A stretch of 64,000 nt of DNA from Metridium senile (Eukaryota; Cnidaria; Anthozoa; Actiniaria; Metridiidae), in the NCBI GenBank assembly GCA_949775045.1, contig OX459097.1, positions 1,647,598 to 1,711,597 on the forward strand, read 5' to 3'. Positions 23,094 through 33,565 of the stretch are shown here, in pieces. Under the pieces are notes generated by a model. The model saw nothing but the letters and a program-made list of their open reading frames with translations, had not been told where the DNA came from and did no database searches. Positions within the stretch are counted from its first letter, which is position 1; every line of letters begins with the position of its first letter. Position numbers and translations under genes: made by a program.

Positions 23094-23334
23094 TATTAAA
23101 GCCCTGCGTCTTTAGTTTCCAACACGCTATTAATTAGGTTCATATCACGAAAGTCCAGGGGTGTTCATATGTTTTTTTCTTTTTTTTGTACCCAAAACTA
23201 AGCCTATTCGACCTCAAATGATGTATATTACATTTTTTTTATGTTAACTCTTATTTATAGTTTTTTTCCTCACGTATGTACTAGGACTCGATCTGATTAG
23301 AGTGGTGGTCATCGAACATCATGGCATACACCGA

Positions 23335-23410
23335 AACTCGGACTCGGACTCGGACTCGGACTCGGACTCGGACTCGGACTCGGACTCGGACTCGGACTCG
23401 GACTCGGACT
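23335..23410. repeat. (GGACTC)n hexamer repeat
   Basis: About 12 uninterrupted hexamers. On the minus strand it would encode alternating Ser-Pro. I treat the 87-codon ORF over it as spurious. Confidence 0.9.
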
Positions 23411-24633
23411 TTTTAGGGTCTTTGAAATTCGTTGTACGTACGCGTATGTCGACCTAATCCGATGTTGTTTTGTCGGTACTAAAATCAGTTTGCGGACCCA
23501 TAATTTTCCGCCTCTTCTGTCAATCATCTTATAGTTCAGCAAATCAGATTCCTCGTGAGCAGCATTAGCCAATTACACAACGAGTATGAGCCTTCGGTTT
23601 CGTAATAAATCTTCGCACGAGGCTTGCCTCGTTGCACTTCTGGGGCATCATGCTATAAAGGGTAAGTTTTGTCAGTTTGAAGTACTTTCTTTTGTATGCA
23701 AATCTTTTGTATTCAAACAGATTAATCACTAGATTAAACAACATTTATCTATTCATTTCAGACCTACTCATTTGGAAATCCTTTTGGTTGTGTATTTGGC
23801 GATATAGACGTATTTATAAACTTTTACCATCCTTTCATAGCGATAGCATGTGATCTTGATATTCATAGAGGCAGCACTGTACGGCAGCTGTAGAGGGCCG
23901 AAACATCATTGCTTTTAAAGCAATATAGCCTTGTTTGTAAATGGTATGTTTATACAACAATATTTGACATAACTATCGAAAACAATTATGGGCCTTTACT
24001 GATATTGTACTTTTAGGTAATGCAGACTGAATTAGAACGAAATACGATTTGTGGCGTCAAAAACAAAAGAATATTAACGTAAATGGGCATGCGCGTGAGC
24101 ACTGATGCGTTAATAAGATCATTTCCCACACGGCTGTTACCTTCCCAATTTCGGGGTATAAATTTTGTTTGGTTACTATGTTGTTAGCCGAACTTGGCCA
24201 AAGATAGGGGCTATCAATACGTGGCGACGTCATGTATAGGCTTTGGATCCTGGTAGCTTCCTCCCATGCAACCAAGTTAAGGCACCGTAAGTTCCTTGGA
24301 ACAACAAAGACCGTTAAGGCGCCCCGACATCTAAGGAAGGTTGATTTATTACAGTGGCCGCTTTGCAGAGTGCTTCGCAACCAAACCTGTAGGCAATACT
24401 GTGAAAAATTCGACTGTGGTCTAGGGGAATTCTATTTTTCAGCAGCAGCAATGTACATCTGTGTGTTGTTAAGAAAACGTTTGCGCATACGAAATATTTG
24501 TCCTTGTTGGGCAGCAAACGTAATATTAACTGAAAGTAACTGAGTAAAACTTAACATTTGGAATCTAATTCGATTCTTATATCTTATATTTGTTTACGCC
24601 TTTGTAATCTTTTGATACAACTACAATCTCTCA
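23411..24633. other. Interior of foldback element, no gene recognised
   Basis: Opposed ORFs at 24057-24543 overlap each other and show no family resemblance. 23887-23910 has a 'gggccgaaacatc' motif similar to those of Penelope-like repeats. No splice signals worth reporting. Confidence 0.4.
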
Positions 24634-25758
24634 CTTTTTTACATATCAGAAATTTGACGATTTCTATAAGAATAGAAAATTCTTAATAACTTTTTGTAAA
24701 TATGAGATATGTTCATGATTTTGCTCAAGGTTACTCGTCATACACTGAGAAAGCCATCGCAAGCATTGAGAGCATGATATCTTTCAACATGCAAATGAGT
24801 GTTTTTTGCATATCAGAAATTTGACGATTTCTATAAGAATAGAAAATTCTTAATAACTTTTTGTAAATATGAGATATGTTCACGATTTTGCTCAAGGTTA
24901 CTCGTCATACACTGAAAAAGCCATCGCAAGCATTGAGAGCATGATATCTTTCAACATGCAAATGAGTGTTTTTTGTTATCGTGACATTCAAGTGTTGCGT
25001 GACGGTCATCACAACGACTCACTTTGCAGCTACAAATTATACAAAATTTGAGTATGTTTTAATTTATTTTCAGAAAAACTTCAATCATTGGTAGTTATAT
25101 TTTGCAGGATAAGAGAAATAAGTTGATTTTGAAAGGAGTTTTTGAAAGGAGTTTCATACTGATAGATCGTTTTTTGCCGTAAAATAGATTCGCCTGAAAT
25201 ATTTATTGGCGTTTTCAAACCCTTTGCGATGGAATCTAGAAGGCATCTGGAAGTGGTTGTGTAAGTTTCTAAACGTAAAACCAAAAACTGTAAAAGTTAT
25301 TAAAGTTTAAAGTACAATATTTATCCTTTTTTTGCTTTCTTTCTCCCTCGATTGGAAAGCCGTATTTTATTTTCTTGTGCCGAAAGTATCTGCGATGGCA
25401 TTAGGGTAAGTTTATCTATTTATGTGAAAAAATGTAGAAGATTTGAGCTTTTTATTGCGAAGTTATTAAGGATGAAAGTTGTCTGATTTAGCCGTAAGCG
25501 TTCGTATTGTCGATTTCAGCGGGCGAATCAAAGGTGTTTACGAAAGTGCTTCTAAAAAAGCGGCCTTTTGATGACAACACTTGAAAATACACACAAATGT
25601 CCGTGAATAGATAGGGAAGATATCGGAATATGTTTTTTTGAGGTTAATACAATTTTTAGCAAGATTATGGGTATATAAGTGATGTGTACGGATTTAGTGG
25701 ATTTCATCACGCCCCCTTCTGAATGTCGTTTGAATGTGATCGCTTACTTCACTGCAGT
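24634..25758. repeat. Right inverted arm of the foldback element
   Basis: Mirror image of 17757-18832, including two tandem copies of the subterminal unit (about 24640-24808 and 24809-24975). Near its outer end it has 24 bp more than the left arm ('gatttcatcacgccccc' region). Confidence 0.85.
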
Positions 25759-25823
25759 CAACTCTCTCAACTGTACCATGTCATGCACGAAGCTTGGGAC
25801 AAGGATGCAGTTCAACTTGTTTA

Positions 25824-26075
25824 GGGAGCATTCATTTTTTAGGAGGGGGAGAGGGCAGGAGGATTCACAGGGAGGGCCATGTCAAATTTACATGAAAAAA
25901 ATGGAGGGTCATTACGTTTTTGTGAATGTATTTCTGCATTCATCATAAATTACACAACTTCAGCCAGGGGGGTCAACAATATTTGTTGCTCAGTAAAAGG
26001 AGGGCTCACATTTTTTTAACAAATGCTCTTTGTGAATCCTCCGGCCCTCCCCGCTCCTAAAAAATGAATACTCCC
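25824..26075. mobile_element. 252-bp MITE with TTA target duplication
   Basis: The ends 'gggagcattcattttttagg' and 'cctaaaaaatgaatactccc' are complementary and flanked by TTA on both sides (25821-25823, 26076-26078). The related repeat at 33475-33505 reads straight through the same position without the element. A TTA duplication suggests PIF/Harbinger mobilisation. Confidence 0.85.
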
Positions 26076-26203
26076 TTATTTAATTAATAAATCATGATGT
26101 TCCGATAGTCAATTCGATGGGTTTTCAGCCTCAATTCGTAAGACTATTAATTAAGGGACAGACCATTAGAAATTTGAGATGGAAGTCTTTTGGCAATTCT
26201 ATT

Positions 26204-26668
26204 TTGTGCAGGATATCCTCCCACACACCCCTCGACTCCCCCACTATAAAAACATTTGGGATTACATGTGAAATAATAATAACAATAATAATAATATAAT
26301 ATTTTATATAGCATCAATTCCTTAAAGTTCAACAACGCTTTACATATTTAAAATAGAGTTTAGGAATATTTAATTTAATGTAATTAAAACAAGCTAAAAA
26401 ATATTATAAAAAGCCAAATAAAGGCGGAAACATAGAAATCCTTGCATAGAAGAAATTCATATATAAAAATATATTATATATCGGTAATTAATTTATGTTA
26501 AAATATTGAGTTAATCAATTAATTAATCAGAAAGAAGAATACGCCTTTCTAAACAGAAACGTTTTAAGATCACGCTTGAATAAAGTGATGTCAGTCAATG
26601 ATCTAATATGCACAGGAAGGCTATTCCATAGATCCGGAGGTGCATTAGAGAAGGCTAGATAGAAATAG
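26204..26668 (-). mobile_element. LINE 3' fragment inserted in the gene 3 upstream region
   Basis: The minus strand 26665-26535 encodes 'AFSNAPPDLWNSLPVHIRSL', then 'FKRDLKTFLFRKAY', the end of a LINE ORF2. The 3' tail is AT-rich to about 26270. In the paralogous gene 4 upstream region 'ttttggcaattctattt' runs into 'aatcggagttgcc' within a few bases (36479-36515). In gene 3 the same two blocks are separated by this fragment. Confidence 0.75.
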
Positions 26669-26947
26669 ATAATCGGAGTTACCATACAAATAGTCATTTA
26701 ATTACCGTACCCAGGAGCCCGTACCTCATTTGATTTGATCTCATATCATTTATATTCATTCATTTCCTTTCTTCATTTCCATACTTTCTTCATTTATGAA
26801 TTCATTTATTTGTTATTTATTTTCCCAACATGTAATCTTAACTTGGTTCCTGTCCCAATGTTTAGTTTACTTGTTGATCTAATTTAGAATGATATTACAA
26901 CAATGACATGAGCACCATGCATTATTCTTTTAGATTGCTATCCTGGC
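26664..26947 (+). promoter_or_regulatory. Conserved 5' region of gene 3
   Basis: Matches the 5' regions of genes 4 (36500-36743) and 5 (51926-52204) in order: 'tcggagttaccatacaaata', 'cctcatttgatttgatctca', 'gatattacaacaatga', 'caccatgcattattc', then a splice acceptor TTTTAG 14 bases before the ATG. The conserved block probably contains the promoter or a 5' intron. Confidence 0.6.
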
Positions 26948-27686
26948 ATGGGAGTTGATTGTCCAGGTAGTGTAACACCTGACAGTCCTGAAAGTCCTGA
27001 TGGAACTGAAGGATATGCTTCAATAACCTTGACTCTTTTAAAAGAAACACCAGATGATAAAAGATATAAAATACAAACCAATGCCTGTTTTGTTAAAAAT
27101 GATGAGCATTTAAAGAATTTACAAAGTACAGAATATGAAAAAACACACAAAGAGACCAAGTTTTTCCTCTATTTTTATTGTTCTGAATCAGATTTGTCAA
27201 ATCGTTTAGTCGAATCTAGAATAGTAGCTCATCGGTTTACTAAGCCAAACAAAGACAAAGACTGTATAATTGAGAACAAATGGAAAACAAACAAACCATT
27301 TTTCTCGAGGGATAATCATGTGTTTTTGCCTGTAAGCCATAAAAAGTTGAAAACAAATGATTTCACAATGTTTTTAGAACATTATAGTAAAGCAGTCACT
27401 TTGATAGAAAATCTTTCAGTTGGAAAATATAGAGGAGTGCAATACAAGAAATTACCTAGAGCACAAAACAGTAATGTACCAGTTGAATTATGTCCTTTTT
27501 CAATGTCAATGAGCAAGAATAATAAATTGAATATCACAATACCTGCTGATAGTACTTTTTTCCAAAACTTGGTTCATGGTCCACTACTGTATGAGGAAGC
27601 AAGTAAGAGATGGAGACTGATTGGATGGTACGAGAAAGCTCCAAATGGAGATCGATCAATTACTGTTTCTCATTTAGGAAGACAAG
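26948..27686 (+). CDS. Gene 3 exon 1, unrecognised N-terminal domain
   Basis: 246 codons plus one base, donor ACAAG|GTGAGAAG. The start lies 14 nt after an acceptor. The region (about 220 residues after a Pro/Ser/Asp leader) has alternating hydrophobic and charged residues as in a folded domain. It has no counterpart in gene 4 or 5. The final stretch 'HGPLLYEEASKRWRLIGWY' faintly recalls the GPLxxxxxxRWxLxG segment of trypsin-fold proteins, but the catalytic GDSGG is absent. Confidence 0.72.
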
Positions 27687-30600
27687 GTGAGAAGATATTA
27701 CATTGAAAATTGTTGCACCGCGACTTACAAATTGTCAATTTCAATTGATTTTGGGTTTTTTTCTTTTGTAATCAGTTTGGAGGCAGAGCTTACATCAAAT
27801 TAACCAATGAGCTAACAAGTTTGTGTAAGCTCTCCACCTCCAAAGTTGATTGAAGGATCAGATAAAGGTAGGTCTACCTACAAGCACTAACCAGGCAAAC
27901 CAATCTGGATTGACTGGTCCACCAACAAGCACTGATCAGGCAAACCAATCTGGATTGACTGGTCTACCTACAAGTACTAATCAGGCAAACCAATCTGGAT
28001 TGACTGGTCCACCAACAAGCACTGATCAGGCAAACCAATCTGTATCTGCTGATCCACCTACAAGGACTGATCAGGCAAACCAATCTGGATTGACTGGTTC
28101 ACCTACAAGCCCTGATCAGTCAATCCCTTCTGGATCTGCTGATCCAGCTATAAGCACTGATCAGTCAATCCCTTCTGGGTCTGCTGATCCAGCTAAGAGC
28201 ACTGATCAGTCAATCCCTTCTGGATCTCCTGATCCAGCTATAAGCACTGATCAGTCAACCCAATCTGGATCTGCTGATCCACCTACAAGCACTGATCAGG
28301 CAAATCAATCTGGATTGACTGGTCCACCTACAAGAACTGATCAGGCAAACCAATGTGGATTGACTGGTTCACCTACAAGCACTGATCAGTCAACCCAATC
28401 TGGATCTGCTGATCCACCTACAAGAACTGATCAGGCAAACCAATCTGGATTGACTGGTTCACCTACAAGCACTGGTCAGGCAAACCAATTAATCTGGATT
28501 GACTGGTTCACCTACAAGCACTGGTCAGGCAAACCAATCTGGATTGACTGGATCACCTACAAGCACTGGTCAGGCAAACCAATCTGGATTGACTGGTTCA
28601 CCTATAGCACTGATCAGGCAAATCAATCTGGATTGACTGGTTCACCTACAAGCACTGGTCAGGCAAACCAATCTGGATTGACTGGTCCACCTACAAGAAC
28701 TAATCAGGCAAACCAATCTGGATTGACTGGTTCACCTACAAGCACTGGTCAGGCAAACCAATCTGGATTGACTGGTTCACCTACACTCACTGGTCAGGCA
28801 AACCAATCTGAATTGACTGGTTCACCTACACGCACTGGTCAGGCAAACTAATCTGGATCTGCTGATCCACCTACAAGCACCTGGTGGTGAACAGTGGCCC
28901 AGTTACCATGGTAATCTTTATGCATTGGCGTGGTACCAAATGGCCATTTTTGTCATTTCTGTTCTGTTGTTGGTATTACATGTTGTTTAATGTCATTTAA
29001 ACTTGTAACATGTTGTGAAAACAGTGTAGTCACTTGTTGGAAGTTGCTTTATATTCACAATAATAATGTATTTTGTTGATATGCTGCTATGTAATTTTTA
29101 TTCAGTTCCACCGAACCAATTACCAGTAGCCAACCAACCAGAGACCAGATTGCCACACAAGCCTCCATCTGGATCAACTGATGGTGTGTCTCCTCATGGA
29201 ATAAATGGACAACAAGGTATTACATATTCATAATAATATGTAATAATGTAATTGCATTTTGTTGATATGCTGCTATGTAATTTCTATTCAGTTGCAAATC
29301 CCCTTCCAACGAACCAACCAGTAGCCAACCGACCTGAGGCCAGGATGCCACACCAGCCTCCAACTGGATCAACTGTTGTTATGTCTTCTCATGGCGTAAA
29401 TGGACAACAAGGTATTACATAGTAACATATTCATGGAATAATAACTTAGCAAACTTTCAACATTAACAAAACCACAAATCTATATACTCACTAAGCTAAG
29501 ATATTTACTGTAACGGCCAGAGGAGGGTAGGCAACTTTTTTGGTGCAGGATATTTTTTTGTGTTTTTGTGTGTGATATTGTTCAATGGTCAAAGGTGTGC
29601 TCAATTTGTTTTGGTAATTGCCTTGCCCAAACCCCCTCAATGTCTAATCGTCTGTCCCTAGGAGAGTCTTCAATGTGGCTGAATAAAATTTAGGCGAATT
29701 TAAGATCGAGATAGTGCTTCTGCCCAGCGGTCTTCCTGATTATTCTTGGGGGTCGTCAATGAAATTAAGGGCTTACTTGAACTGTTTGCAGTGACGGCTT
29801 TGCATCGCTAGTGTTTCCTCACCCTCAACCTCTTGGTTCAGGGAAGTACACACTCCACTGTCCTCAGTGTGACAGGTACTGGTGGTGAGCTGTGGCCCGG
29901 TTGCCATGGCTACTTTCATGCATTGGCGTGGTCCATCGCAACCTGCGCTCACCCTGGTACCCAACCCCAACTCATTTGCCAATGAGTTTTAACAGTGTTA
30001 ATACAATAGAGCTTTGCTTTTTTTCAGCCTTACAAGATCTCCTCAACGAGGATCGTGTGCTTGATTGCTTGGCAATACATCTTGACATAGATTATAAATC
30101 AAAGTATAAGAATTGGAGACAACTGGCCGATGAAATGAAAGCCCCGCAAGACATCAAAGATAAGTGTAAATGTAAAACCGTACATAGTCCTACTTTGACT
30201 CTTTTGGATCGACCTGATATACAAAACAAGACGATTCAAGAATTAATGAATGTAACAGCAAACATAACATATGTCTCCAATTTTTTAAAGGAAAAGTTTC
30301 CAGGTAAAGTTTTAATTAGCCGCTGCTCTTGACAGAACTTTTACATACAGTGTTTTGATATTTGGGTAAACATGTAGGGGCGTGACATAGATAAATAAAT
30401 CTATTGTAATTTCGCTCTATAGAAGTTGATTAAAAATTGCACATTGGATGAGAAAAAAATATCATACTTTGATCACTTTGATCTGCTAAACTGGATATAT
30501 TTTGGTGTCAAAAACTGTGTTTAATAGTTAGAGCTTATATGATGTGGGAAAATGATTACTTAAATTATGGTGGCTACCGTAAACAATGAACACCCTTTTG

Positions 30601-31771
30601 GGCAAATTGTTCCACTTGACCGCCAAACGGAAAAGATGGCTCGCAAGTCGTATTACCATATATTAAGTTGTTCCAAACGTAGTTGATTCATTTATCTTTA
30701 TTTTTTTAAATTGTTCATTTTAGGCGCCGAGGACAGAAGCAAAAGTATTAAGGAAGGTTTATGTTGTAATCCTAAGCTGAAGGATGCATTTGCAACAAAA
30801 CTTGATCGTCAACCTTCTCGCGTCAGAAAGAATTGGAGGGATATCGGGAGTTTACTCGGAATAGATGAAGATGATCTAGATTTGATAGAGAAAGGGGGGC
30901 ATAATCCAGCTGAAAAGCTGCTGTTAAACGCCTACAAATCCCTTTCAACAGAAAAAACGAAGGCAAAAGAGTTTCGAAGAATTATTATGGGATTCGAAAA
31001 AAGAAACGATCTACATGATTTGTTGGTCAAATGGGGAATTACAGAGAACGATGGTGAGGGCTTCAATTTTATGTTTTAGTTCAGTTTACTTCCTCTTGAG
31101 AGGCGGGTTGGTTTTTCATAAATATCATGATTACATTTCTTTTGTTTGTTTGTGTCTGTATTATTTTGATGTCGTTTTTTTAGTTTTTTATTTGATTTTT
31201 GCCCCGGGCAGGGTAGGGTAACTAAAATGTCCCAAATGTCTTTTTTCGACAATTCTTTTGAATTGGTAAGATATAAATACTAAAATATCAGTTCCCCTGT
31301 AGTTCCCTATATATAAAACTCTAATTTTACGCCATTTATCTTTTAACTGGCAGATCAATCAGTTTATTTTGGGCAAAAACAAAATCCAGTATCTGAGGAA
31401 CCTGAATGTTTTCATCTCTATTATTTCTTTGCTGTTTATGTTATGCTTTGTTATTTTATTTTTATCATGCAGATCGTCCCTTGAAAAATATAATACCACC
31501 AAACAGTGAAAATATGAAAAAAATGACAGCTGCTTTGAATAGATGTCCACCTGGTCTAAAAAATTGGAAGAATCTGGCGTCTAGTTGGAATTGTGATTCT
31601 GATCAATTCGACTATCCCGCAGAGCAAAGCCCCACGAACACTTTGCTAGAATGGGTGCGCGATAGCATGGACCACGAAGTCACTGTTGGTGAATTCTTAA
31701 ACATCCTTGGTGATAGGATGAAGAGATATGACGTTAAACGGGAATTGGAAAAATTAATAAAGAAAAATTAG
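26948..31771 (+). CDS. Gene 3: unrecognised N-terminal region, linkers and three Death domains
   Basis: Model: 26948-27686, 29106-29216, 29292-29411, 30028-30303, 30724-31053 and 31473-31771 (TAG), giving 624 residues. All introns are GT-AG and phase 1. Exon 1 encodes 246 residues beginning MGVDCPGSVTPDSPES that I do not recognise. They are hydrophilic, without signal peptide or membrane segment, and end near 'HGPLLYEEASKRWRLIGWY'. Two Pro/Ser/Asn-rich linkers (37 and 40 residues) precede the Death domains. Exon 1 could alternatively splice to the minisatellite exon 27872-28851, which is in phase and ends in TAA, giving a 572-residue protein without Death domains. Gene 4 is a paralogue from the linkers onward. 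An adaptor role is inferred from domain content alone. Confidence 0.77.
27745..27866. mobile_element. Palindromic MITE, copy 2
   Basis: Same family as 1676-1814: 'agcttacatcaaattaacca', 'tttggaggcagagctt' and 'aagctctccacctccaaa' recur. It ends a few bases before the acceptor of the minisatellite exon. Confidence 0.72.
27872..28851 (+). repeat. 45-bp coding-type minisatellite, possible alternative last exon of gene 3
   Basis: About 22 copies of a 45-bp unit encoding 15 residues such as 'GLTGPPTSTDQANQS'. An AG acceptor at 27870-27871 (aaggtag|GTCTACC) is in phase with gene 3 exon 1. The frame stays open to TAA at 28849-28851, created by a C-to-T change in a CAA codon of one unit, and copies continue to about 28888. 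A 4-nt insertion near 28490 shifts frame to a Trp/Ile/Tyr-rich reading, and a 1-nt deletion near 28605 restores it. Because the unit has no stop in two frames, openness alone does not prove coding. Confidence 0.7.
28886..30010. repeat. Dispersed repeat S, two copies around the gene 3 linker exons
   Basis: 'gtggcccagttaccatggta' with 'tgcattggcgtggtacc' at 28898-28938, and a longer copy at 29519-30010 including 'agtgacggctttgcatcgct'. Related copies lie at 39357-39715 and 43866-44335. The long copies stand just upstream of the first Death-domain exons of genes 3 and 4. Confidence 0.7.
29106..29411 (+). CDS. Gene 3 linker exons (29106-29216 and 29292-29411)
   Basis: Two adjacent symmetrical exons of 111 and 120 nt that are duplicates of each other and of gene 4 exons 2, 4 and 5 and gene 5 exon 2. 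Shared marks are 'NQP' near the start, 'PPSGST' in the middle and 'NGQQ' at the donor. They are Pro/Gln/Asn/Ser-rich and presumably flexible linkers. Confidence 0.72.
30028..30303 (+). CDS. Gene 3 Death domain 1
   Basis: 276-nt symmetrical exon. 'YKNWRQLADEMKAPQDIKDK' is clear, but the last-helix motif that reads RKDV in the gene 4 copy is 'NITYV' here, so the C-terminal part has diverged. Confidence 0.82.
30724..31053 (+). CDS. Gene 3 Death domain 2
   Basis: 330-nt symmetrical exon. 'RVRKNWRDIGSLLGIDEDDL', 'GGHNPAEKLLLNAYKSL' and 'EKRNDLHDLLVKWGI'. The 'GGHNPAEKLLL' segment is a feature of this paralogous pair. Confidence 0.85.
31473..31771 (+). CDS. Gene 3 Death domain 3 and C-terminus
   Basis: Acceptor 'tttatcatgcag', then 'GLKNWKNLASSWNC', 'SPTNTLLEWV' and 'MKRYDVKRELEKLIKKN', stop TAG. 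Confidence 0.85.
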
Positions 31772-31931
31772 ATGTATATTTAACAAAAGTAATCAAAGAC
31801 AATTCAAGATCAGATTGTCCAAGATTTTGATGTTTTACACTTTCTATCAATCTATTAATAAGCTTTTAGATCGTGTTGAGCTGTTGCACTAAGAGGTTGA
31901 CCGAATATTTCAGAGATGCGATTACTAAATT

Positions 31932-32158
31932 ACCGTCATCCTTTGCAGCCTTGGAGTGTTCACTTCTTTGGCCGTGACAACAATTTTTGATACACCAATT
32001 TCAAGGTGATCGCTTATCTCTATAGCCAAAACTGCCCTTGATCCGAAAAAGACTGTAAATAAATTAGCAATCATAATACGTGCATGTTTACCGAAACGAA
32101 TCTGTTGTCGCAGTCGAGCTTCAGTGCACTCTCTAAAACCTGCAAAGGATGTCGGTAA
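31932..32158. repeat. Inverted repeat related to the TACACCTA MITEs
   Basis: 'accgtcatcctttgcagcc' and 'ctgcaaaggatgtcggt' pair. The sequence shares 'ctgcaaaggatgtcgg' with the element at 22824-23093. The ends are less clear. Confidence 0.5.
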
Positions 32159-32448
32159 TATGTACATAATTTGTGATTTATTATACACTAGGGCGAGAAC
32201 AACAGAATATCCGAAAAATATCCACAATCAAACCAAGACAATGATCTCAGATATCTTCCAGTCGTCACATTTATTAATAATACCTCGGTTTCCAACTGAC
32301 CCAAATAAGCGCTTTATGAACACACTTTATATTACATACTAACCACGCACTATTGTAAGCAGCGCTTGGCTGCAGTGTACGCCATAAATAATGGATCGTA
32401 CATATAGTTAATTCTAAAGCGCATCGAGATGATGTGAATAAATAATGT

Positions 32449-32449
32449 T

Positions 32450-32499
<50 letters not shown>

Positions 32500-33565
32500 A
32501 ATGAGTTCCCATTCCTGGGGGACTTAGGGGTAAAAAATATTGGGTAGATCACAGGCAGCCCAACTATTCTATCTGAGGATTTTTAAAAGGTAGCGAATAA
32601 ATTTGATTTTACGACGCGCTATATTTAATTATTTAATATTTAATTAATTGAAAAAAGTTATATATTGAGTGCGCAGACGGGCTTCCTGTGGTATCTTTTT
32701 TTTGAGTGCGCGAAGATGGGATTCCTGTGAATTTTCCCACGCGATTTTCTCGAGCTGAGGGTAGACCACAGGCAGCCTAAGAAAATCACTTATATGCAGT
32801 GAATTGATTTTCATTTTTTTTCTTTGAAGTAAAATGTTACTAAGCTTTGTCTGTAGTGTATTTAAATACTTTTTGGATGGTTTTTAGCCAGTTTTAATCC
32901 ATATTTTTATTTTCTCCCCCACTAGTGATATAAATATATTAAAAATAGAGTCCTTTCCCCTTGTATTTGATAGTGACTGAATAGCTAGTCAATACTGAAC
33001 TAAGAACTATTCCACATGCAGTAACAACTTTTGTTTAATTTAATTGTGCATAGAAATAAGAATACCTTGCATGTAAATGTGATGATGACCCCTCGATATC
33101 GTTTATATAAAAACATATGAAAAACATTCAAACCAGCCTTTTATGCTCCTTTTATGTCCATGTGTATGTCCTTATTTGTTGCGGGCTCCCTGTGTAGGGT
33201 TAAGTCACGATTCTTCCCCAGGCTCTAACGATATCACAGCTTCTCGGAAGGGAAGGCGGAATAACTCGACAACTTTTAAGACCTAAATATTGGTTATTTC
33301 AGAGCAAACTTCGATTGCTATTTGGTAAGAGGTAAGACTTAGTGAAATATTGATTCGTGCATAAAGTTGTTGTATAAATTACGAGAATTATAATGACTTT
33401 GTCGAAGTTTTAAAATGTTTGACAAACTCTCTCAACTGTAGCATGTCATGCACAAAGCTTGGGACAAAGATGCAGTTCAACTTGTTTATTTTAATACATC
33501 ATGATACCCCGATAGTCAATTCGATGGGTTTTCAGCCTCAATTCGTAAGATATCTCCAAACCTCA
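32449..33565 (+). repeat. Dispersed repeat R, copy B (uninterrupted)
   Basis: Starts with a GTT run to about 32500 and 'cattcctgggggacttaggg', and ends near 'ttcagcctcaattcgtaaga'. It lacks both the 8.0-kb foldback element and the 252-bp MITE present in copy A, so it acts as the empty-site reference for both. Confidence 0.78.

Larger units (their letters stand above)
17757..25758. mobile_element. 8.0-kb foldback-type transposon with ~1.1-kb inverted termini
   Basis: The left end 'ACTGCAGTGAAGTAAGCGAT' is repeated exactly, inverted, at the right end (25739-25758). The octamer CAACTCTC flanks both sides (17749-17756 and 25759-25766), an 8-bp target duplication. Arms extend to about 18832 on the left and from about 24634 on the right, with a 24-bp indel near the outer end and a tandemly doubled ~170-bp subterminal unit in each arm. 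The interrupted repeat has uninterrupted relatives at 33415-33440 and 49160-49200. I found no transposase. An 8-bp duplication with very long inverted ends fits foldback or MULE-like elements, while hAT or P relationship cannot be excluded. The interior holds a LINE remnant, a Crypton-like exon and MITEs. Confidence 0.85.

Noticed and set aside
24057..24543. Overlapping 103- and 107-codon ORFs on opposite strands
   Set aside because: They overlap each other and a third ORF, with no family resemblance or flanking splice signals.
18445..25051. Mirrored ORFs starting MRYVHDFAQGYSS, seeming to be a duplicated small gene
   Set aside because: They are the two arms of the foldback element. There is no independent evidence of coding, such as synonymous-biased change.
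26938..27159. Minus-strand ORF over the start of gene 3
   Set aside because: Antisense shadow of exon 1.
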